This document shows positions 9,716-18,637 of a stretch of DNA of 64,000 nt, one piece after another. Every line of letters begins with the position of its first letter. Within the stretch, counting starts at the first letter, position 1. The translations under genes and the position numbers were made by a program. This DNA is from an uncultured Rhizobiaceae group bacterium (GTDB lineage: Bacteria; Pseudomonadota; Alphaproteobacteria; Rhizobiales; Rhizobiaceae). The DNA is taken from contig CALHBJ010000007.1 of assembly GCA_937930845.1 (NCBI GenBank), positions 279,701 to 343,700 of the forward strand, written 5' to 3'. The notes beneath the pieces are model-generated. The model did not search any database and had not been told where the DNA came from. It was given only the letters and a program-made list of their open reading frames with translations.

Positions 9716-10825
9716 TCACGAGGCGCCGGCTGCTTCTTCGTCAAAATCAGGCTCAATACCTTCTTCGTCCTTACCCGTGGGCTCATCCAGCAATTTCTCG
9801 CCAATAAGGCCCGCATTTTGCCGGATTGCCGTTTCAATCGTCTGTGCCACGTCTGGATTTTCCTTCAGGAAGGTCTTGGCATTTTCACGCCCCTGCCCCA
9901 GTCGCTGACTGTCATAGGAGAACCACGAGCCGGATTTTTCAACAATCCCGGCGGTGACCCCCAAATCGACCAATTCGCCCATTTTCGAGACACCCTCGCC
10001 ATACATGATATCGAACTCGACCTGTTTGAAGGGCGGTGCCAGCTTGTTCTTCACAACCTTGATGCGGGTTTGATTGCCCACAACCTCGTCACGGTCCTTG
10101 ATCGCGCCAATACGGCGAATGTCCAAACGCACCGAAGAATAAAACTTCAATGCATTCCCGCCCGTGGTGGTTTCAGGGGAACCAAACATCACGCCAATTT
10201 TCATGCGGATCTGGTTGATGAAAATAACCATCGTATTGGAGCGTGAGATGGAAGCCGTCAGCTTGCGCAGGGCCTGGCTCATCAAACGCGCCTGAAGGCC
10301 AGGAAGGGAAGACCCCATCTCACCCTCAATTTCAGCGCGTGGCGTCAAGGCCGCAACAGAATCGATTACCAAAATGTCACAAGCACCAGACCGCACCAGC
10401 GTATCGGTGATCTCAAGTGCCTGTTCGCCGGTATCGGGCTGGGAAATCAGCAGGTTTTCCAGATCAACGCCAAGCTTGCGGGCATAGACCGGGTCAAGAG
10501 CATGTTCAGCATCCACAAACGCACAGATACCACCGCTTTTTTGAGCTTCCGCCACGGCGTGGAGCGCCAGTGTTGTCTTGCCCGATGATTCCGGGCCGTA
10601 AATCTCTACGATCCGACCGCGCGGCAACCCGCCCACGCCCAGGGCAATATCAAGCCCAAGACAGCCGGTCGAAATGGTTTCAATCTCCACAGCCTGCTCA
10701 TTGGCGCCCAGCCGCATGATCGAACCTTTACCAAAGGCCCGCTCAATCTGACCGAGAGCAGCTTCCAGCGCTTTTGATTTATCCACTTTGTTTTCCTCAA
10801 CCAATTTCAAGCTTGGAGCAGCCAT
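9716..10825 (-). CDS. recA: Recombinase A
   Basis: 369 residues from ATG 10825, preceded by a GGAA element. RecA forms ATP-dependent filaments on single-stranded DNA, performs strand exchange and activates LexA self-cleavage. Walker A is GPESSGKT at residues 77-84; the Walker B region ([10 protein letters not shown]) and the DNA-binding loop L2 region ([14 protein letters not shown]) are intact. The C-terminus is acidic ([11 protein letters not shown]), as usual for RecA, where it tunes DNA access. A LexA-type site overlaps the presumed transcription start upstream, so the gene is probably SOS-induced. A terminator follows, separating it from alaS. Confidence 0.98.
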   Translation of the reverse strand: MAAPSLKLVEENKVDKSKALEAALGQIERAFGKGSIMRLGANEQAVEIETISTGCLGLDIALGVGGLPRGRIVEIYGPESSGKTTLALHAVAEAQKSGGICAFVDAEHALDPVYARKLGVDLENLLISQPDTGEQALEITDTLVRSGACDILVIDSVAALTPRAEIEGEMGSSLPGLQARLMSQALRKLTASISRSNTMVIFINQIRMKIGVMFGSPETTTGGNALKFYSSVRLDIRRIGAIKDRDEVVGNQTRIKVVKNKLAPPFKQVEFDIMYGEGVSKMGELVDLGVTAGIVEKSGSWFSYDSQRLGQGRENAKTFLKENPDVAQTIETAIRQNAGLIGEKLLDEPTGKDEEGIEPDFDEEAAGAS

Positions 10826-10874
10826 GGGAATTTCCTTATTTCACGGGTACCGTGGGGTTGCAATTTTTCTCTTT

Positions 10875-10889
10875 GTACACATTTTGTTC
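10875..10889 (-). promoter_or_regulatory. Probable LexA (SOS) operator of recA
   Basis: On the plus strand the site reads GTAC-N7-GTTC; the alphaproteobacterial LexA consensus is GTTC-N7-GTTC, so seven of eight specified bases match. It lies about 50 bases upstream of the recA start codon and just downstream of the proposed -10 element, a position where a bound repressor would block initiation. The call rests on this match and on recA being the expected target. Confidence 0.75.
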
Positions 10890-10896
10890 TCATTTG

Positions 10897-10925
10897 TAAA
10901 TAGCCATTTATCCAATTGAAATCAA
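10897..10925 (-). promoter_or_regulatory. Probable sigma-70 promoter of recA
   Basis: On the minus strand: -35 TTGATT (10925-10920), a 17-base spacer, and -10 TATTTA (10902-10897). The transcription start would fall at about 10890, that is inside or at the edge of the LexA site. Spacing and operator position support it; no direct evidence. Confidence 0.55.
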
Positions 10926-10942
10926 ACCATTTATTTATGTTT

Positions 10943-10957
10943 GATCATTTTTTGTTC
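10943..10957. promoter_or_regulatory. Second LexA-like half-site pair between recA and psuK
   Basis: The plus strand reads GATC-N7-GTTC, again one mismatch from GTTC-N7-GTTC. It lies 54 bases upstream of the first site, upstream of the proposed recA -35 element and about 140 bases before psuK. The spacer is a T/A run, so chance matching in AT-rich DNA is a real possibility. Confidence 0.3.
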
Positions 10958-11098
10958 CACAGATTCCACACCATCCCCCTTCACACCTCCCCCATCCATC
11001 ATATCCCCCATGCCCATTTGTCCGTGCCCGATTCTGTTGTTTTGGCGATTGGCTAAGTTTTGCTTGGTCTACCGCCTTGGCAATTGTATGGCTTGCCC

Positions 11099-12058
11099 AT
11101 GCTCGATCCCGCCGCTTCCCCTGAAATAGTGCTCATTGGTGCTGCCCATCTTGATCGACGGGGCAAGATCGATGGGAACACCGTCCTTGGCGCCTCCAAT
11201 CCAGGACAATTCAGCGAAATGCCCGGTGGTGCCGCCCTGAATGTGGCGTCTGTTCTGGCGGCCATGGAGGTGCGAACCCGTCTGCTGGGAATTGTCGGTG
11301 AAGACACGTCTGGAACATCTGTGGCGCAATGCGCGACCGCCCGTGGCATTGAAGTGCATTTGCAGCGAAATGCCGATCACGCAACCGCCAGCTACACATC
11401 CGTGCTCGCTTCCTCCGGCGACCTCATTATCGCGCTGGCAGATATGGCCATTTATGAGCAGTTCGATCCCTCGCCGGCCTGCAATGAATTATCAAAACAT
11501 CAACCCGGCGGGTGGGTTTTGACAGACGCCAACCTTCCCACATCGGCGCTGGAAGCCATATGCGCCACTGGAAAAGCCCACCGGGCAGCGATGACGGTGT
11601 CCGTGGCAAAGGCCCCGCGCCTCATGCCGGTTCTGCACCGGGTGAATGTGCTGTTTACAAACCGGGCGGAAGCCGCCGCCCTGTGCGGGACCAGCGATGA
11701 AAATGACATGGATCGAATAGGCCAATGCCTCACCCAGCTTGGCACGGCCCGTGCGGTCATCAGCAACGGCCCCAGGGACATTGCGGTGCTAGAGGACGGT
11801 AAGCTCACCTTCCATGCCAATCAGCCTGTTACCGATATCGTCGATGTCACCGGGGCCGGTGATGCCCTGACTGCCGGTTGCCTGTATGGCCTCATGCACG
11901 GTCATGGCCTTGCCGATAGTCTGGCCCATGGCCAGCGGGCCGCCAGCGCCGTTCTGCAGGTGGAAGGGCCGTGGCATGAAACCCTGTCCGCCAAATTTGC
12001 AGCGCAATTGGCATATGAACGGACCCAAAGCCGCCATGCGCCCGCAATGGGTAGCTAA
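11099..12058 (+). CDS. psuK: PfkB-family kinase, probably pseudouridine kinase
   Basis: About 319 residues from ATG 11099; the open frame reaches a TTG at 11060 and no convincing ribosome binding site decides the start. The PfkB/ribokinase fold is shown by the N-terminal nucleoside-binding region (GGAALNVASVLAAM) and by the C-terminal signature DVTGAGDALTAG with the catalytic Asp and anion hole. The family phosphorylates sugars or nucleosides. The specific call to pseudouridine comes from the gene 81 bases downstream, an unmistakable pseudouridine-5'-phosphate glycosidase: together they would convert pseudouridine to its 5'-phosphate and then to uracil and ribose-5-phosphate. By sequence alone it could be another sugar or nucleoside kinase. 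Confidence 0.85.
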   Translation: MLDPAASPEIVLIGAAHLDRRGKIDGNTVLGASNPGQFSEMPGGAALNVASVLAAMEVRTRLLGIVGEDTSGTSVAQCATARGIEVHLQRNADHATASYTSVLASSGDLIIALADMAIYEQFDPSPACNELSKHQPGGWVLTDANLPTSALEAICATGKAHRAAMTVSVAKAPRLMPVLHRVNVLFTNRAEAAALCGTSDENDMDRIGQCLTQLGTARAVISNGPRDIAVLEDGKLTFHANQPVTDIVDVTGAGDALTAGCLYGLMHGHGLADSLAHGQRAASAVLQVEGPWHETLSAKFAAQLAYERTQSRHAPAMGS

Positions 12059-12139
12059 TTCCCGCCACCGCCCCCTTGCCCTCATCTGTCGCGGGGGCGT
12101 ATCAGGCTGGCAATTCCCAGCGCAAAAAATGGAATCGAC

Positions 12140-13048
12140 ATGAAGTTTCAACTATCCCCCGCCGTTGCCGCCGCCATGGAAAATGGCACGCCCATTGTGG
12201 CGCTGGAATCCACCATCATCACCCACGGCATGCCCTTTCCGCAAAATGTTGAGACCGCCCGCGATGTGGAAGAAATCGTCCGCGCCAATGGCGCAGAACC
12301 GGCAACAATCGCGATTATCGATGGGGATTTGATGATCGGGCTGACCGACGATCAACTCACAGGCCTGGGCCAGGCTGAAAATGTGATGAAACTGTCCCGG
12401 GCCGACTTTGCCTTTGCCATGTCGCAAAAGCGCACAGGTTCCACCACGGTTGCCGCCACCATGATTGCCGCCGCCATGGCTGACATCGCCGTATTCGCAA
12501 CCGGCGGCATCGGCGGCGTGCACCGGGGCGCAGAAACGTCCTTCGACATTTCCGCCGACCTTGAGGAATTGGCCACGACCAATGTCATCGTGGTTTGCGC
12601 CGGGGCAAAGGCCATTCTGGACGTTCCCAAAACGCTCGAAGTGCTGGAATCAAAGGGCGTTCCGGTGATTGTGATCGGCAGCGATACATTCCCCGCCTTT
12701 TGGTCGCGTGAAAGCCCCCTGTCCGCACCATTGCGGCTCGACACTGCCCAGCAGGTCGCGGCCCACGCCCGTGCCCGTGCACAGATGGAGTTGGGCGGTG
12801 GCACACTTATTGCCAATCCCGTGCCCGTTGACCATGAAATCCCAGCAACAGAAATTGGGCAATATATCGAACAGGCATTGGGCGAAGCCGCGCAACAGGG
12901 CATCAGCGGCAAGGATGTCACGCCCTTTTTGCTGGGCCGGATGCTGGAACTGACCAATGGGCGCAGTCTTGAGACCAACATTGCCTTGATACACCACAAC
13001 GCAAACCTTGCAGCGCGCATCGCGGTGGCCATGGTTTCCCAAAGCTGA
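12140..13048 (+). CDS. psuG: Pseudouridine-5'-phosphate glycosidase
   Basis: 302 residues from ATG 12140. The enzyme reversibly cleaves the C-C glycosidic bond of pseudouridine 5'-phosphate to uracil and ribose 5-phosphate. The N-terminal ALESTIITHGMPFPQN, the central QKRTGSTTVAATM and FATGGIGGVHRGAE (Mn2+/phosphate site region), and the segment IPATEIGQYIEQAL followed by GKDVTPFLL and TNGRSLETNIAL are all family hallmarks. Length is typical. It follows psuK on the same strand. Together with psuK it lets the cell salvage pseudouridine released by RNA turnover. No nucleoside transporter gene is adjacent. Confidence 0.95.
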   Translation: MKFQLSPAVAAAMENGTPIVALESTIITHGMPFPQNVETARDVEEIVRANGAEPATIAIIDGDLMIGLTDDQLTGLGQAENVMKLSRADFAFAMSQKRTGSTTVAATMIAAAMADIAVFATGGIGGVHRGAETSFDISADLEELATTNVIVVCAGAKAILDVPKTLEVLESKGVPVIVIGSDTFPAFWSRESPLSAPLRLDTAQQVAAHARARAQMELGGGTLIANPVPVDHEIPATEIGQYIEQALGEAAQQGISGKDVTPFLLGRMLELTNGRSLETNIALIHHNANLAARIAVAMVSQS

Positions 13049-13236
13049 TTGCGCTTGCCCAGGGCGCGCTGGCGGACGTGAAGGCACTTGCGAAGTGTGC
13101 GTTTCGTCACACCTTCGTGTTCTGGGGCCGGTTGTTCATTGATTTGAAACCCGCTGTGTATGTATTGAGGTCATGGTCGGCTATGCAGGCCAAGGGGCGA
13201 CAAAGTGATTCATTTCCCGGGGTTGGGACCAAAGCT

Positions 13237-14094
13237 GTGCTAAGACATTCCCTACGAGACATTCGCGCCGGCAAAAGCCTGTCCATGCTGGCACTGGCGG
13301 CGGTTATGATTTCCGGCTGCACTACCACATCGACTCTGTCCAGCGCACCCTATGAAGCACCCACCCAGCGCTATGCGGCAATTGTGGTGAACGCCAAGAA
13401 CGGCAAAGTGCTGCACGAAACCCGCCCGGATGCCATTCGTTTCCCCGCATCGCTGACCAAGATGATGACGATGTATCTCGTCTTTGACGCTATGGAAGCC
13501 GGCAAGATCAACCGCAATTCCCTCATCCCCATATCCGCCAAAGCCGCCGCCCGCCCGGCCTCGAAGCTCTATTTGAAATCCGGCTCAACCATCACGGTAG
13601 ACCTGGCACTGCGGGCGCTGGCAGTAAAATCCGCCAATGATGTTGCCTATGCCGTAGCCGAATTCATGAGCGGCTCTGAGGCTGCCTTTGCCCGTTCCAT
13701 GACATCGAAGGCACGTGCGCTGGGCATGAGTTCAACCACATTCCGCAATGCATCGGGATTGCCTGACAAGCGCCAGGTCACCACCGCCCGTGACATGGCC
13801 AAGCTTGGCCTGGCCCTGCAAAAACGCCATCGCAAATATTTTGGCTATTTTGGCCTGCGCGAATTCACCTTCCGGGGCCGTAAAATCAGGGGCCATAACA
13901 AGGTGCTCGACCAGTTGCGTGGCGCCAATGGTATCAAAACCGGTTATACACGCGCTTCCGGCTACAATCTCGTAACCTCCGTGCGCCACAACGGCAAAAA
14001 CGTTGTGGGCGTCATTTTAGGCGAAAACTCGGGACGCTTGCGCAACGCCCATATGGTTGAACTGATCAAACACACCCTGCCCCGCGCGCGCTGA
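13237..14094 (+). CDS. D-alanyl-D-alanine carboxypeptidase (S11 family) lipoprotein
   Basis: A DD-peptidase that trims the terminal D-Ala of peptidoglycan stem peptides. The three active-site motifs are present: SxxK in FPASLTK (Ser about residue 72), SxN in KSANDV, and KTG in GIKTGYT. A lipobox (VMISGC) shows it is a lipoprotein on the periplasmic side of a membrane. The start is uncertain: GTG 13237 gives a well-formed lipoprotein signal of 28 residues with basic N-region; the frame is open back to ATG 13183 and ATG 13078, which would add an unlikely long leader. It is short for the family (about 285 residues) and lacks the C-terminal PBP5 anchor domain, as expected if the lipid does the anchoring. 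Confidence 0.85.
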   Translation: MLRHSLRDIRAGKSLSMLALAAVMISGCTTTSTLSSAPYEAPTQRYAAIVVNAKNGKVLHETRPDAIRFPASLTKMMTMYLVFDAMEAGKINRNSLIPISAKAAARPASKLYLKSGSTITVDLALRALAVKSANDVAYAVAEFMSGSEAAFARSMTSKARALGMSSTTFRNASGLPDKRQVTTARDMAKLGLALQKRHRKYFGYFGLREFTFRGRKIRGHNKVLDQLRGANGIKTGYTRASGYNLVTSVRHNGKNVVGVILGENSGRLRNAHMVELIKHTLPRAR

Positions 14095-14190
14095 TTACAA
14101 TAAATGCCTGAACGGTTCGCTGCGCCCGCTTCCCTCTATTGAAGAAGCGCGATAGCCTAAAGGTCTGCTTTTCCTGCCGCCTGGACACCC

Positions 14191-15009
14191 ATGCACCCCT
14201 CTCGCAACATTTCCCGCCTTATCGAAATCATGGCCGCCCTGCGCACCCCTGTAACGGGCTGCCCGTGGGATCTGGAACAGGATTTCCGTTCCATCACCCC
14301 CTACACCATCGAAGAAGTTTATGAGGTCGTCGACGCGATTGAGCGTAACGACATGGAGAATTTGCGCGAGGAACTTGGCGACCTGTTGTTGCAGGTGGTC
14401 TACCACGCCCAGATGGCGCAAGAAGAAGGAACCTTTGATTTTGGCGATGTGGTCGATGGTGTTACCCGAAAAATGATCCGCCGCCACCCCCATGTCTTTG
14501 GCGACGAAACCGCCCGAAACGCTGGCATGGCCAAAGGCACATGGGAGCGCATCAAGGCCGAAGAAAAGGCCGAGCGCGCCCAAAGACGCGCGACCATGGG
14601 GCTGGACAATCAACCCACAGCAAAATCAATCCTTGATGATGTACCCGCAGCTATGGAACCCATGCTGGAGGCTCTCAAATTACAGCAAAAAATGGTCAAG
14701 ACCGGGTTTGACTGGAACGATCCAGGCGCTGTGATCGACAAGATCAAAGAGGAATTGGCAGAAGTTACCGACGAAATTAAATCGGGATCACCAGAAGCGC
14801 TGGAAAAGGAAATTGGCGATCTGCTGTTTACGGTCATTAATCTGGCGCGCCATGTGGATGTGGATCCCGGCAATGCATTGCGGTCCTGCAACGGTAAGGT
14901 GCGCAAGCGCTTTCGCCATATTGAGGAAAACATTGAAAGCAAAGGCCACACAATGGCATCGGCCGATCTCGATACAATGGAAGCCCTTTGGGTTGAGGCA
15001 AAGACCTAG
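14191..15009 (+). CDS. mazG: Nucleoside triphosphate pyrophosphohydrolase MazG
   Basis: 272 residues from ATG 14191. MazG hydrolyses (d)NTPs to monophosphates and pyrophosphate, cleaning the nucleotide pool. The protein has the duplicated MazG layout: an N-terminal domain starting GCPWDLEQDF with EEVYEVVDAI and LREELGDLLLQV, and a C-terminal repeat with IDKIKEELAEV and LEKEIGDLLFTV, where the Glu/Asp residues bind Mg2+. Full length for the long E. coli-type MazG. It is convergent with the M20 gene, only 10 bases between the stops. Confidence 0.95.
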   Translation: MHPSRNISRLIEIMAALRTPVTGCPWDLEQDFRSITPYTIEEVYEVVDAIERNDMENLREELGDLLLQVVYHAQMAQEEGTFDFGDVVDGVTRKMIRRHPHVFGDETARNAGMAKGTWERIKAEEKAERAQRRATMGLDNQPTAKSILDDVPAAMEPMLEALKLQQKMVKTGFDWNDPGAVIDKIKEELAEVTDEIKSGSPEALEKEIGDLLFTVINLARHVDVDPGNALRSCNGKVRKRFRHIEENIESKGHTMASADLDTMEALWVEAKT

Positions 15010-15019
15010 AGTCCTGCCC

Positions 15020-16171
15020 CTAGGCGCGCCCTAATAAATCCCGTGCGATCCGTTCAAATATGGCTGCACCTATAGGTATGAGATCATCGGGGAAATCAAA
15101 ATCCGGATTGTGCAACGCGGCATAGTCTTCGCCAGAGCCCAGGCACAACATGGCCGATTTTGCGTTCCACCCAAACACGCCAAAGTCTTCAGACGCGCGC
15201 ATTGGCAGGCCAAAATCCCCGTGGGGAATGTCCAGTGCCGCCAATGCCGCCACGGCCACCCGCGTGGCCTCGCCGTCATTCACCGTTGCCGCAAATACAT
15301 CGCAATCGGCAAAAGCAACATTGAGGCCAAATTCCTGCGCTGCGTCTTGCGCCAGTGAGCGCGCGGCTTGCGCCATATCGTCCAGGGCATCATCGCGTGT
15401 TGTGCGCAGGGTCACGTTGATCACCGCTTCCCCCGGCGCAATGCCGAAAGTGGGTTCGCCCATTCGCACGTGAGTAAGTGTTGAAAGACGGAAATTCTCA
15501 TCCAGCGCACCGCCGGTTCCCAGTTCATCCAACTGAGCGATCAAGCGAGCCACAGCATGGGCCGGAGACGTTCCATCCTGGGGATCAGCGGCATGGGCGG
15601 TCTTACCTGTCAATTTGATTTCCAGCCCCTGGGAGGCGCAATTCATAAGCCCATCGCGCAGGGATACAAATCCCAATGGCCGCCCCGGTTCGTTGTGAAT
15701 GGCAAATGCCCAATCGGGTTGCAGGTCACCAAAGGCCGGATCGGCAACAACCGCCCGCGCGCCGCTGCCATCTTCTTCCGCAGGCTGAAACATCAGCACC
15801 ACACGCCCCTTGCCCACAGGCGTGCGGGCAATCAAACGTCCCAGAGCCATCAGCAAGGTCATGTGCCCGTCATGGCCGCACAAATGGCCCTTTCCCGGCA
15901 CCTGTGAGACCCAGGGCAATGCAGACAATTCTTCAATCGGCAATCCGTCCAGCTCAGCACGAAACAGAACCGTGGGGCCAGGAATACCGCTGTCAAACAC
16001 CGCAGCTACCCCATGGCCACCCAGACCCGTGACAATTTGATCTGGCGCGAGTTTTTCCAGCGCCGCCACAATGGTGCGCGCCGTTTCCACTTCTTCACCG
16101 GAAAGCTCCGGGCGCTGGTGCAATGCCCGGCGGAAGGTCACAAGTTCGGTCAGATCAGAATTCGTCAACAT
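15020..16171 (-). CDS. M20 family amidohydrolase (hippurate hydrolase/N-acyl amino acid amidohydrolase type)
   Basis: 383 residues from ATG 16171, preceded by a GGGAAG; the frame is open to a TTG at 16204. The M20/ArgE-like fold is evident: a metal-binding motif GHLCGHDGHM, then FQPAEEDGSGA with the catalytic Glu, and a C-terminal EDYAALHNPDFDFPDDLIPIGA. The family removes acyl groups from amino acids (hippurate, N-acetyl amino acids, or IAA conjugates); the substrate is not deducible here. An Lrp-type regulator gene lies upstream on the same strand after 152 bases and might control it, as such regulators often sense amino acids. Confidence 0.9.
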   Translation of the reverse strand: MLTNSDLTELVTFRRALHQRPELSGEEVETARTIVAALEKLAPDQIVTGLGGHGVAAVFDSGIPGPTVLFRAELDGLPIEELSALPWVSQVPGKGHLCGHDGHMTLLMALGRLIARTPVGKGRVVLMFQPAEEDGSGARAVVADPAFGDLQPDWAFAIHNEPGRPLGFVSLRDGLMNCASQGLEIKLTGKTAHAADPQDGTSPAHAVARLIAQLDELGTGGALDENFRLSTLTHVRMGEPTFGIAPGEAVINVTLRTTRDDALDDMAQAARSLAQDAAQEFGLNVAFADCDVFAATVNDGEATRVAVAALAALDIPHGDFGLPMRASEDFGVFGWNAKSAMLCLGSGEDYAALHNPDFDFPDDLIPIGAAIFERIARDLLGRA

Positions 16172-16323
16172 GGCGCATCGCACTTCCCAGCCGTCAATTT
16201 GCAAAATAGATCACACATGACCCGCGTATCGCCTAGCACCCGAACCGGCATCCTCACAATATCACCTAACCCAGCCTCGAAAGACGATGGACCCATCACG
16301 CAAAATCAATGTGCAACTCATCT

Positions 16324-16785
16324 TCAAATGGGCAATTCGGTCGTGTCCTTGATATCCTCCATCACAAAGCTGGCGGAAACATCGGAAATGGGCACGCGCG
16401 CGATCAAACGCTGATAAAAATCATCATATTCGCGCATATTCGCAAGCCGCACGCGCAACAGATAATCCACATCACCTGCCATGCGATGGGCACCGACAAT
16501 TTCGGGCATGTCGCTCACCGCTCGATTGAACGTGACAAGCCATTCCTCATCATGCCGGTTGGTGCGCACCATGACGAAGGCAGAAAGGTCCAGCCCCACC
16601 GCAGACGCTTCCAGCAAAGTGACCCGACCCTTCACAACGCCACTATTCTCAAGATTTCGAATACGCCGCCAACAGGCATTGCGCGACAGGTGCACCTGTT
16701 CAGCCAGCGCATCCATGCTCAGCGTCGAATCCCGCTGCAACAGCCGCAGGAGGCGGCGGTCCGTTTTGTCCAAATTTTCCACCAT
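16324..16785 (-). CDS. Lrp/AsnC family transcriptional regulator
   Basis: 153 residues from ATG 16785. The N-terminal winged helix-turn-helix (LDKTDRRLLRLLQRDSTLS, then LAEQVHLSRNACWRRI) binds DNA, and the C-terminal RAM domain (from about residue 65, with GDVDYLLRVRL) forms the dimer interface and amino acid effector site. It reads toward the M20 amidohydrolase gene and is divergent from the small DUF6356 gene, with 128 bases between the two starts. An amino acid-responsive local regulator is the likely role; the ligand is unknown. Confidence 0.93.
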   Translation of the reverse strand: MVENLDKTDRRLLRLLQRDSTLSMDALAEQVHLSRNACWRRIRNLENSGVVKGRVTLLEASAVGLDLSAFVMVRTNRHDEEWLVTFNRAVSDMPEIVGAHRMAGDVDYLLRVRLANMREYDDFYQRLIARVPISDVSASFVMEDIKDTTELPI

Positions 16786-16913
16786 AGCGAGATTTTATCC
16801 CAATAATTCGCAAATATACGCTATCATTGGGACAAAATTCGCCCATGTCCATGGCAATCTGCAAATCACATTAACGCAACATTTCCCTGCCCGGCAAAGG
16901 AGAGACGAACACC

Positions 16914-17147
16914 ATGGCCCTCACAAAATCAGAAAAATCCGGCAGTTTCCTGCGCGGTTTCATCGACCATCCCGCCAGCGTGAACGAAACCTATCTCCAA
17001 CACGCCCGTTTCGCCGCAGGATTCGCCATCACCCTATTCGCCGCAGGAACCGCAGCCCTAATCCACGCAATCATCCCACCGCTATTTGAAACAACCGCAA
17101 GCAAATTGATCAAAAATCTATATGCAAAAATGCAGGCACGGCATTGA
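16914..17147 (+). CDS. DUF6356 family small protein
   Basis: 77 residues from ATG 16914, preceded by AAAGGAGAG, a good ribosome binding site. The pattern FLRGFIDHPASVNETYLQHA, a hydrophobic segment FAAGFAITLFAAGTAALIHA, and PPLFETTASKLIKNL matches the small DUF6356 family. One membrane-inserted helix is likely (about residues 33-55). Function unknown. It is divergent from the Lrp-type regulator gene, which could control it. Confidence 0.78.
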   Translation: MALTKSEKSGSFLRGFIDHPASVNETYLQHARFAAGFAITLFAAGTAALIHAIIPPLFETTASKLIKNLYAKMQARH

Positions 17148-17224
17148 GGACATGCGGTATTTTGTGACGATCCTGATTGGTCAATGCGACGCGGATGCTC
17201 GATATTGCTCGATTGCCTCCCTCC

Positions 17225-18607
17225 TCACGCCACCAGCCGTTCTGCTCTTCCCAGCAAATCTCCCAGCAATTGCGGGGTCACGCGCACTTTTAGGTGCACG
17301 GCGCCGGTCTCCTGGTCGTCGCGGGAAATGACGTGGGTGTTCTCGTAAATCCAGTTGAGATTGCCCAGCCGGTCAACAGGGAGTTCCACATCGACCACAT
17401 TGTCGGAACCGGCGATGCGGTGTTCTACCAATGCCAGCAGGTCGTCGGTGCCCTCGCCTGTCACCGCAGAGACCAGCAGCGGAGGCGTATCGCCGCCAGG
17501 CGTGGTGCCGGTGCGGGTCTGGCGCATGGCGTCCAGCGCGTCATCGCTGATGAGATCAATCTTGTTCCACACTTCCACCACCTTGCGGTGGCCATCTTCC
17601 TCAACGCCCAATTGCGACAGGATGGAATAGACATCCTCGGCCTGGGCGCCATTGTCCGGGTCGGCCACATCGCGCACATGGAGAATGAGTTCAGCCTCGA
17701 TCACCTCCTCCAGCGTGGCGCGGAAAGCCGCAACCAGATGGGTTGGCAGGTCAGACACAAACCCCACCGTATCCGACAGGATGACCTGCGTACCTTCCGG
17801 CAGAATGAGCCGCCGCAAGGTCGGGTCAAGGGTGGCGAAGAGCATATCCTTGGCCAAAACCTGCGCGCCGGTGAGATTGTTGAAAAGGGTGGATTTACCA
17901 GCATTCGTATAGCCCACCAGTGCCACCACAGGGTGGGGAATTTTCTTGCGCTTGGCCCGGTGCAAGCTGCGCGTTTTGCGCACTTTTTCCAGCTCTTTGG
18001 TGAGCTTGTTCACCCGCTCCTGCAATTGGCGGCGGTCGCTTTCAATCTGGGTTTCGCCCGGTCCACCGAGAAAACCCGAACCACCGCGCTGGCGCTCCAG
18101 ATGGGTCCATGAACGCACCAGCCGCCCGCGCTGGTAGTTCAAATGGGCAAGCTCCACCTGCAACCGGCCTTCCTTGGTCTGCGCGCGTGCGCCAAAAATT
18201 TCCAGAATAAGCCCGGTGCGGTCCAGCACCTTGGCGTTCCACGCCTTTTCCAGATTGCGCTGCTGCACCGGGGTGAGCGGATGGTCAACAACCACAATGC
18301 CCACATCCAGTGCCGCCACAAGGCCTTTGACTTCATCCACCTTGCCGGTGCCAAACAAAGTGCCAGCGCGCAATTTCGGCACATTGATTGCGCCGCTATG
18401 GGCGATCTCAAGGTCAATTGCCCGCGCCAGGCCCACCGCCTCTTCCAGCCGCGCTTCCGGGCTGCGCTTGTGCAAGCGCGCGCCGACATCTGCATCGGCG
18501 TTCCGTTCCTTGACCAAGGGCACAATCACCATGGCAGTGCCGGAGGAATTTTCCGTCGTAGAATCGATCTGGAAGCGGGCTTTGCCGCCCTTTTGGATAT
18601 CGCTCAA
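17225..18607 (-). CDS. hflX: GTPase HflX
   Basis: 460 residues if started at TTG 18607; an ATG at 18532 is the alternative, and neither has a strong ribosome binding site. HflX is a ribosome-splitting GTPase that rescues stalled 70S ribosomes, notably after heat stress. The HflX-specific N-terminal domain contains the glycine-rich GGSGFLGGPGETQIESDRR, followed by a coiled-coil linker (TKELEKVRKTRSLHRAKR) and the G domain: GYTNAGKST (G1), DTVGFVSDLP (G3) and NKIDL (G4). In related bacteria hfq usually sits just upstream; here the upstream neighbour, 30 bases away, is a threonine-dehydratase-like gene and no hfq is present in the window. Confidence 0.94.
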   Translation of the reverse strand: MSDIQKGGKARFQIDSTTENSSGTAMVIVPLVKERNADADVGARLHKRSPEARLEEAVGLARAIDLEIAHSGAINVPKLRAGTLFGTGKVDEVKGLVAALDVGIVVVDHPLTPVQQRNLEKAWNAKVLDRTGLILEIFGARAQTKEGRLQVELAHLNYQRGRLVRSWTHLERQRGGSGFLGGPGETQIESDRRQLQERVNKLTKELEKVRKTRSLHRAKRKKIPHPVVALVGYTNAGKSTLFNNLTGAQVLAKDMLFATLDPTLRRLILPEGTQVILSDTVGFVSDLPTHLVAAFRATLEEVIEAELILHVRDVADPDNGAQAEDVYSILSQLGVEEDGHRKVVEVWNKIDLISDDALDAMRQTRTGTTPGGDTPPLLVSAVTGEGTDDLLALVEHRIAGSDNVVDVELPVDRLGNLNWIYENTHVISRDDQETGAVHLKVRVTPQLLGDLLGRAERLVA

Positions 18608-18637
18608 AAAGAGATTCTTTCTGTGTTTGGCATGCGC

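Noticed and set aside
13049..13182. Coding leader of the DD-carboxypeptidase from 13078
   Set aside because: It would put about 50 residues before the lipoprotein signal, which must be near the N-terminus; the stretch also contains an inverted repeat typical of intergenic DNA.
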